From contig NZ_DDOV01000120.1 of assembly GCF_002341865.1 (NCBI RefSeq), positions 1-16,624 on the forward strand: a stretch of DNA of 16,624 nucleotides, read 5' to 3'. Of the stretch, positions 13,418 through 16,624 are shown in pieces. A program made the position numbers and the translations under genes. Each line of letters starts with the position of its first letter. The first letter of the stretch is position 1. The notes under the pieces are model-generated. The model worked only from the letters and a program-made list of their open reading frames with translations. It did no database searches and was not told where the DNA came from. This stretch comes from Clostridium sp. UBA2485. GTDB taxonomy: Bacteria > Bacillota > Clostridia > Clostridiales > Clostridiaceae.

Positions 13418-13918
13418 TTACGGGTTTGAAAACAATTCTTTTAACTTTGCCAACCTTGGATCAAGATCATCTTTTTCACAGTCACATGAATTATGATTTA
13501 GATTCGTTCCACAGTGTTGGCACAGGCCTTTACAGCCTTCCTTGCAAAGTTTTTTTACAGGAAGCTCTATATAAAGATTGTTTTCTATTATTTGGTAAAT
13601 ATCTATTTTATCATTCTTAATTGAGATAATTTCTCCGTCTTCATCTTCAATAGTATCAGATAACTTTTCGTTTATGTCCATATTTACATCATAAGAAAAG
13701 CTCTCACTACATCTTGAACAAGGTAATAAAACCTCAGTTTCAACATTTCCAGTTAATTCATAAATATTATCAATTAATCTGACTATTCCTCTGAATTTTA
13801 TAGGCTTAGTGAACTTTATAATTTCACCACTGTCATTAAAACTTTCTTTAGATATCTCTAAGTCAAGCTCTCTTTTTCCATGCTTCTTATTCTTTAATTC
13901 TGAAAGGTCAATATTCAT
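13418..13918 (-). CDS. yceD: YceD/DUF177 family protein
   Basis: A 166-residue protein of the DUF177 family, nearly always encoded directly before rpmF. The role is poorly defined; in plants and bacteria members are linked to 23S rRNA accumulation. Visible cysteine pairs are C67-x2-C70 in LPCSRCSESF, and a second cluster C125, C129, C133, C136, C145 and C147 in a KLCKEGCKGLCQHCG region, suggesting metal binding. The end DLDPRLAKLKELF is the typical family C-terminus. The ribosome binding site CGGAGCG is rather weak, 11 bases before the ATG. Transcribed from the promoter at 14071-14099. Confidence 0.93.
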   Translation of the reverse strand: MNIDLSELKNKKHGKRELDLEISKESFNDSGEIIKFTKPIKFRGIVRLIDNIYELTGNVETEVLLPCSRCSESFSYDVNMDINEKLSDTIEDEDGEIISIKNDKIDIYQIIENNLYIELPVKKLCKEGCKGLCQHCGTNLNHNSCDCEKDDLDPRLAKLKELFSNP

Positions 13919-14065
13919 AATTTTTAACGCTCCGAAAAAATATTACAAAATATTCTTCTCATATGAATAGCTCATCATACATAATGCGAATTTAATCACA
14001 TAGCTTGAGCAAAGCTACTACGCCCCTCCTTATGTTTATTCAAGATTTCTACTATTTTCAAACAT
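13919..14065 (-). promoter_or_regulatory. Long yceD-rpmF leader with an orphan ribosome binding site
   Basis: About 145 untranslated bases lie between the predicted transcript start and yceD. They include a strong AAGGAGGGG (14023-14031) not followed by any known gene, and a perfect 6-base hairpin TAGCTT/AAGCTA (14001-14017) just after it. A TTG 10 bases beyond the site would open a six-codon frame (MLKLCD). Near the predicted transcript start an ATG at 14065 opens a nine-codon frame that ends just before the orphan site. A regulatory leader is inferred; I do not recognise an RNA family. Confidence 0.4.
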
Positions 14066-14070
14066 AAACT

Positions 14071-14099
14071 ATTATATAAATTATAACTTTAAAAGTCAA
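14071..14099 (-). promoter_or_regulatory. Promoter of yceD-rpmF
   Basis: -35 TTGACT (14094-14099), 17-base spacer, -10 TATAAT (14071-14076), close to consensus. It lies about 60 bases after the ackA stop. No clear ackA terminator is seen in 14100-14160. Confidence 0.82.
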
Positions 14100-14160
14100 G
14101 AATTATTTGTATGTTTAAAAACATATTAAGGAAAGGCAGCAGCTAATTATTATTTAAAAA

Positions 14161-15357
14161 CTATTTAGAAGTTAAATCTTGAGTATCCCTTGCTATTACT
14201 AATTCTTCGTTAGTTGGTACAACGAAAACCTTAACTTTAGCATCAGCAGCACTTACGTCTACAGCTTTTCCTCTTACATTGTTTTTCTCAGAATCAATTT
14301 TAATTCCCATGAATTCTAAGCCTTTGCATATATCTTCTCTTGTAACTGGAGAATTTTCTCCTAATCCTGCTGTAAATACAACAGCATCAACTCCGCCCAT
14401 AGCTGCAGCATAAGAACCTATCATTTGTCTTACTCTATAGTTATAAACATCTAATGCAAGTTTAGCTCTTTCATTTCCTTCATCAGCAGCTCCTTCTATA
14501 TCTCTAAAGTCACTACTTACTCCTGAAATTCCTAGAACTCCTGATTTTTTGTTTAATAAGTTATTCACTTCATCAACACTCATATTTTCTTCCTTCATTA
14601 AGAAAGTAACTATAGCAGGGTCAATGTTTCCACATCTAGTTCCCATAGCTATTCCTTCAAGTGGAGTAAATCCCATGCTTGTATCTACTGATTCACCATT
14701 TTTAACTGCTGATAAACTAGCACCATTTCCTAAGTGACAAGTGATAATTTTAATATCTTTTATATCTTTACCCATCATTTCAGCAACTTGAGCAGATACA
14801 AATTTATGAGATGTTCCATGGAATCCATATTTTCTTATTCCATACTTTTCATATAACTCATATGGTAATGGATATATAAATGCTTCTTTTGGCATTGTTT
14901 GATGGAATGCTGTATCAAATACTGCAACCATTGGTGTGCTTGGCATTAATTCTTTACATGCATTAATTCCTATTATGTTTGCTGGGTTATGAAGTGGTGC
15001 AAGTTTTACACACTCTTCTAATTTAGCCATAACCTCATCATTGATGATAACTGATTCAGCATACTTTTCTCCACCATGAACAACTCTATGTCCTACAGCA
15101 TTGATTTCTGACATGTTAGATATAACTCCATGTACTTTATCAGTTAAGCTATCTATAACGTGTTTTATAGCCTCTTTATGGCTTTCCATTGGAACTTCGA
15201 TTATGTATTTATCTCTTCCTGGAACCTTTTGAGTTAATATTGAACCCTCTATTCCTATTCTTTCTACTAATCCTTGTGCTATAGCATCTTCATTTTCCAT
15301 GTTAATTAATTGATACTTTAATGAAGAACTTCCGCAATTGATTACAAGTACTTTCAT
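14161..15357 (-). CDS. ackA: Acetate kinase
   Basis: Converts acetyl phosphate and ADP to acetate and ATP, the energy-yielding last step of acetate fermentation. The 398-residue product matches the family length, and the active-site residues known from the Methanosarcina enzyme fall at the same numbers: N7, S10 and S12 in INCGSSSLKY, R91, H123, D148, H180, N211, R241 and E384. GGAGG precedes the ATG. It follows pta by 114 bases in the same direction, as in most clostridia; a weak AT-only hairpin lies between them. Confidence 0.98.
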   Translation of the reverse strand: MKVLVINCGSSSLKYQLINMENEDAIAQGLVERIGIEGSILTQKVPGRDKYIIEVPMESHKEAIKHVIDSLTDKVHGVISNMSEINAVGHRVVHGGEKYAESVIINDEVMAKLEECVKLAPLHNPANIIGINACKELMPSTPMVAVFDTAFHQTMPKEAFIYPLPYELYEKYGIRKYGFHGTSHKFVSAQVAEMMGKDIKDIKIITCHLGNGASLSAVKNGESVDTSMGFTPLEGIAMGTRCGNIDPAIVTFLMKEENMSVDEVNNLLNKKSGVLGISGVSSDFRDIEGAADEGNERAKLALDVYNYRVRQMIGSYAAAMGGVDAVVFTAGLGENSPVTREDICKGLEFMGIKIDSEKNNVRGKAVDVSAADAKVKVFVVPTNEELVIARDTQDLTSK

Positions 15358-15417
15358 TGATAACTCCTCCTTAATGACACCTTTGTTATTTGTTATTTAG
15401 TAATTCTTCCAAAATTA

Positions 15418-15442
15418 CTTTTAATAAAATTGTTATTAAAAG
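15418..15442. other. AT-only hairpin between pta and ackA
   Basis: A perfect 9-base inverted repeat CTTTTAATA / TATTAAAAG with a 7-base loop. It has almost no G-C pairs and no run of T directly after it on the minus strand, so it is unlikely to terminate strongly. It could affect mRNA stability or the ratio of the two enzymes. Confidence 0.4.
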
Positions 15443-15471
15443 CTTACAGTCTTTAGTATATAATATAACTT

Positions 15472-16479
15472 TTACTTATTGCAAGACTGTTGAGCTTGTA
15501 TAGCAGTTATAGCTACAACATTAACTATATCTTCAGCGCTACAACCTCTTGATAAATCGTTAATAGGTTTTGCAAATCCTTGACAAACTGGTCCTATAGC
15601 TTTAGCATTTGCAAATCTTTGAACTAATTTATATCCTATGTTTCCTGCTTGTAAATCTGGGAATACTAGAATATTAGCATTTCCTGCTACAGAACTATTT
15701 GGTGCCTTTTGTTTAGCAACCTTATCCACAATAGCAGCATCTAATTGTAGTTCTCCATCAATTTGTAAATCTGGTCTTTGCTCCCTAGCTGACTCTGTAG
15801 CTATTCTTACTTTGTCAACATTTTCATGTTTAGCACTTCCCATACTTGAGAATGAAAGCATTGCAATTTTAGGTTCTATTCCACATAGTGCTTTAGCATT
15901 ATCTGCTGTACTTATTGCTATTGAAGCTAATTCTTCCGCATTAGGGTTCGGATTAACTGCACAATCAGCAAATAATAAAGTACCATCTTTACCATACTCA
16001 CAGTTTGGAACTTCCATTACAAAGAAACTTGATACAACCTTTATTCCTGGAGCTGTTTTTATTATTTGAAGACCAGGACGTAATAAATCACCTGTACTAT
16101 GTACTGCTCCTGAAACTAATCCATCTACATCGTCCATTTTAACCATCATTGTTCCAAAATATACTGGGTCTTTTACCACTTCAATAGCTTTCTCTAGTGT
16201 TACTCCCTTATTTTTTCTAAGCTCATAAAAAGCTTCAGCATATTTTGATGTTTTATCTGAAGTCTCTGGATCTATGATTTCTATTCCTTCTATATTTACT
16301 CCAAACGCTTTAGCATTGGCTTTAACCTTCTCTTCACCACCAACTAAAACTACTTCTGCTATAGCATTTTTTTTAATTAACTCAGCAGCTTTTAAGTTTC
16401 TTTCCTCATCGCCTTCTGGCAAAACTATTTTTTTCATATCTGCTTGAGCTAAATTCCAAATCTTGTCTACAAAACTCAT
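15472..16479 (-). CDS. pta: Phosphate acetyltransferase
   Basis: Converts acetyl-CoA and phosphate to acetyl phosphate and CoA; with AckA it forms the acetate pathway. The 335 residues are the short, catalytic-domain-only form usual in Firmicutes. Typical segments are GAVHSTGDLLRPGLQIIKTAPG (about 124-145), VMEVPNCEYGKDGTLLFADCAVNPNP (about 153-178), MLSFSSMGSAKHENVDKVRIA (about 207-227), DGELQLDAAI (about 239-248) and VFPDLQAGNIGYKLVQRF (about 271-288). I chose the ATG at 16479, 8 bases after AGGAG; a GTG immediately before it at 16482 is also possible. Confidence 0.97.
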   Translation of the reverse strand: MSFVDKIWNLAQADMKKIVLPEGDEERNLKAAELIKKNAIAEVVLVGGEEKVKANAKAFGVNIEGIEIIDPETSDKTSKYAEAFYELRKNKGVTLEKAIEVVKDPVYFGTMMVKMDDVDGLVSGAVHSTGDLLRPGLQIIKTAPGIKVVSSFFVMEVPNCEYGKDGTLLFADCAVNPNPNAEELASIAISTADNAKALCGIEPKIAMLSFSSMGSAKHENVDKVRIATESAREQRPDLQIDGELQLDAAIVDKVAKQKAPNSSVAGNANILVFPDLQAGNIGYKLVQRFANAKAIGPVCQGFAKPINDLSRGCSAEDIVNVVAITAIQAQQSCNK

Positions 16480-16523
16480 CACAAAATCTCCTTTCAGTTT
16501 TAAACCACTAACATCCCTTATTA

Positions 16524-16552
16524 ATATAACCCTTTTTTACTATAATTTTCAA
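16524..16552 (-). promoter_or_regulatory. Candidate promoter of pta-ackA
   Basis: -35 TTGAAA (16547-16552), 17-base spacer, -10 TTATAT (16524-16529); shifting by one base gives TATATT. The pta ATG is about 38 bases beyond the predicted start. The remaining bases up to the window edge hold no recognisable gene. Confidence 0.5.
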
Positions 16553-16624
16553 CCTAAAACAAAAATTTTATTAACATAATATAATTCTGAAAATTGCCAC
16601 TTATAGATTTTTCTGCATTAATAT

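Noticed and set aside
14109..14126. Palindrome GTATGTTT/AAACATAT as terminator of ackA
   Set aside because: The loop is too small, the stem has almost no G-C pairs and no T run follows.
15638..16069. Open frame of 143 codons on the plus strand
   Set aside because: It lies fully inside pta on the opposite strand; its composition mirrors pta codons and no ribosome binding site or family match is seen.

Overview
The window is about 16.6 kb of very AT-rich DNA with every recognisable gene on the minus strand. Gene order, protein sequences and strong AGGAGG ribosome binding sites point to a low-GC Firmicute of the genus Clostridium (sensu stricto type). The species cannot be fixed from the sequence alone. 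Read in the direction of transcription, from high to low coordinates, it is a housekeeping block: pta-ackA; yceD-rpmF; plsX; acpP; rnc and a radical SAM gene; a small unannotated membrane-peptide gene with smc; ftsY; ylxM-ffh-rpsP-khpA; rimM-trmD; rplS.

Region by region: 15472-16479 and 14161-15357 hold the two enzymes that convert acetyl-CoA to acetate and ATP. 13223-13918 holds the YceD (DUF177) protein and ribosomal protein L32 behind a clear promoter and a roughly 145-base leader. 11663-13046 holds PlsX and acyl carrier protein, for lipid synthesis. 9776-11537 holds RNase III and an Elp3-like radical SAM protein that overlap by 8 bases. 4343-9287 holds Smc (chromosome condensation) and FtsY (SRP receptor), with a 33-codon gene just upstream of smc. 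1917-4160 holds YlxM, Ffh, S16 and KhpA as one transcription unit, bounded by a consensus promoter and a strong terminator. 453-1669 holds RimM and TrmD, which overlap by one base. 70-342 is the start of rplS, whose 3' end is lost in a homopolymer block at the window edge.

The genes serve translation, protein targeting, RNA processing, lipid synthesis and chromosome organisation, plus one energy pathway. I found no phage, CRISPR, toxin, secondary-metabolite or other accessory gene cluster, so I see no new multi-gene system. The parts worth a second look are between the genes: a cluster of four perfect hairpins bordered by inverted 7-base repeats between ftsY and smc, which may supply the ftsY -35 box; a related heptamer array on the other side of smc; the uncalled small membrane peptide before smc; leaders of rplS and rnc in which the ribosome binding site lies inside a hairpin; an orphan ribosome binding site in the yceD leader; and a probable artefact at bases 1-72.
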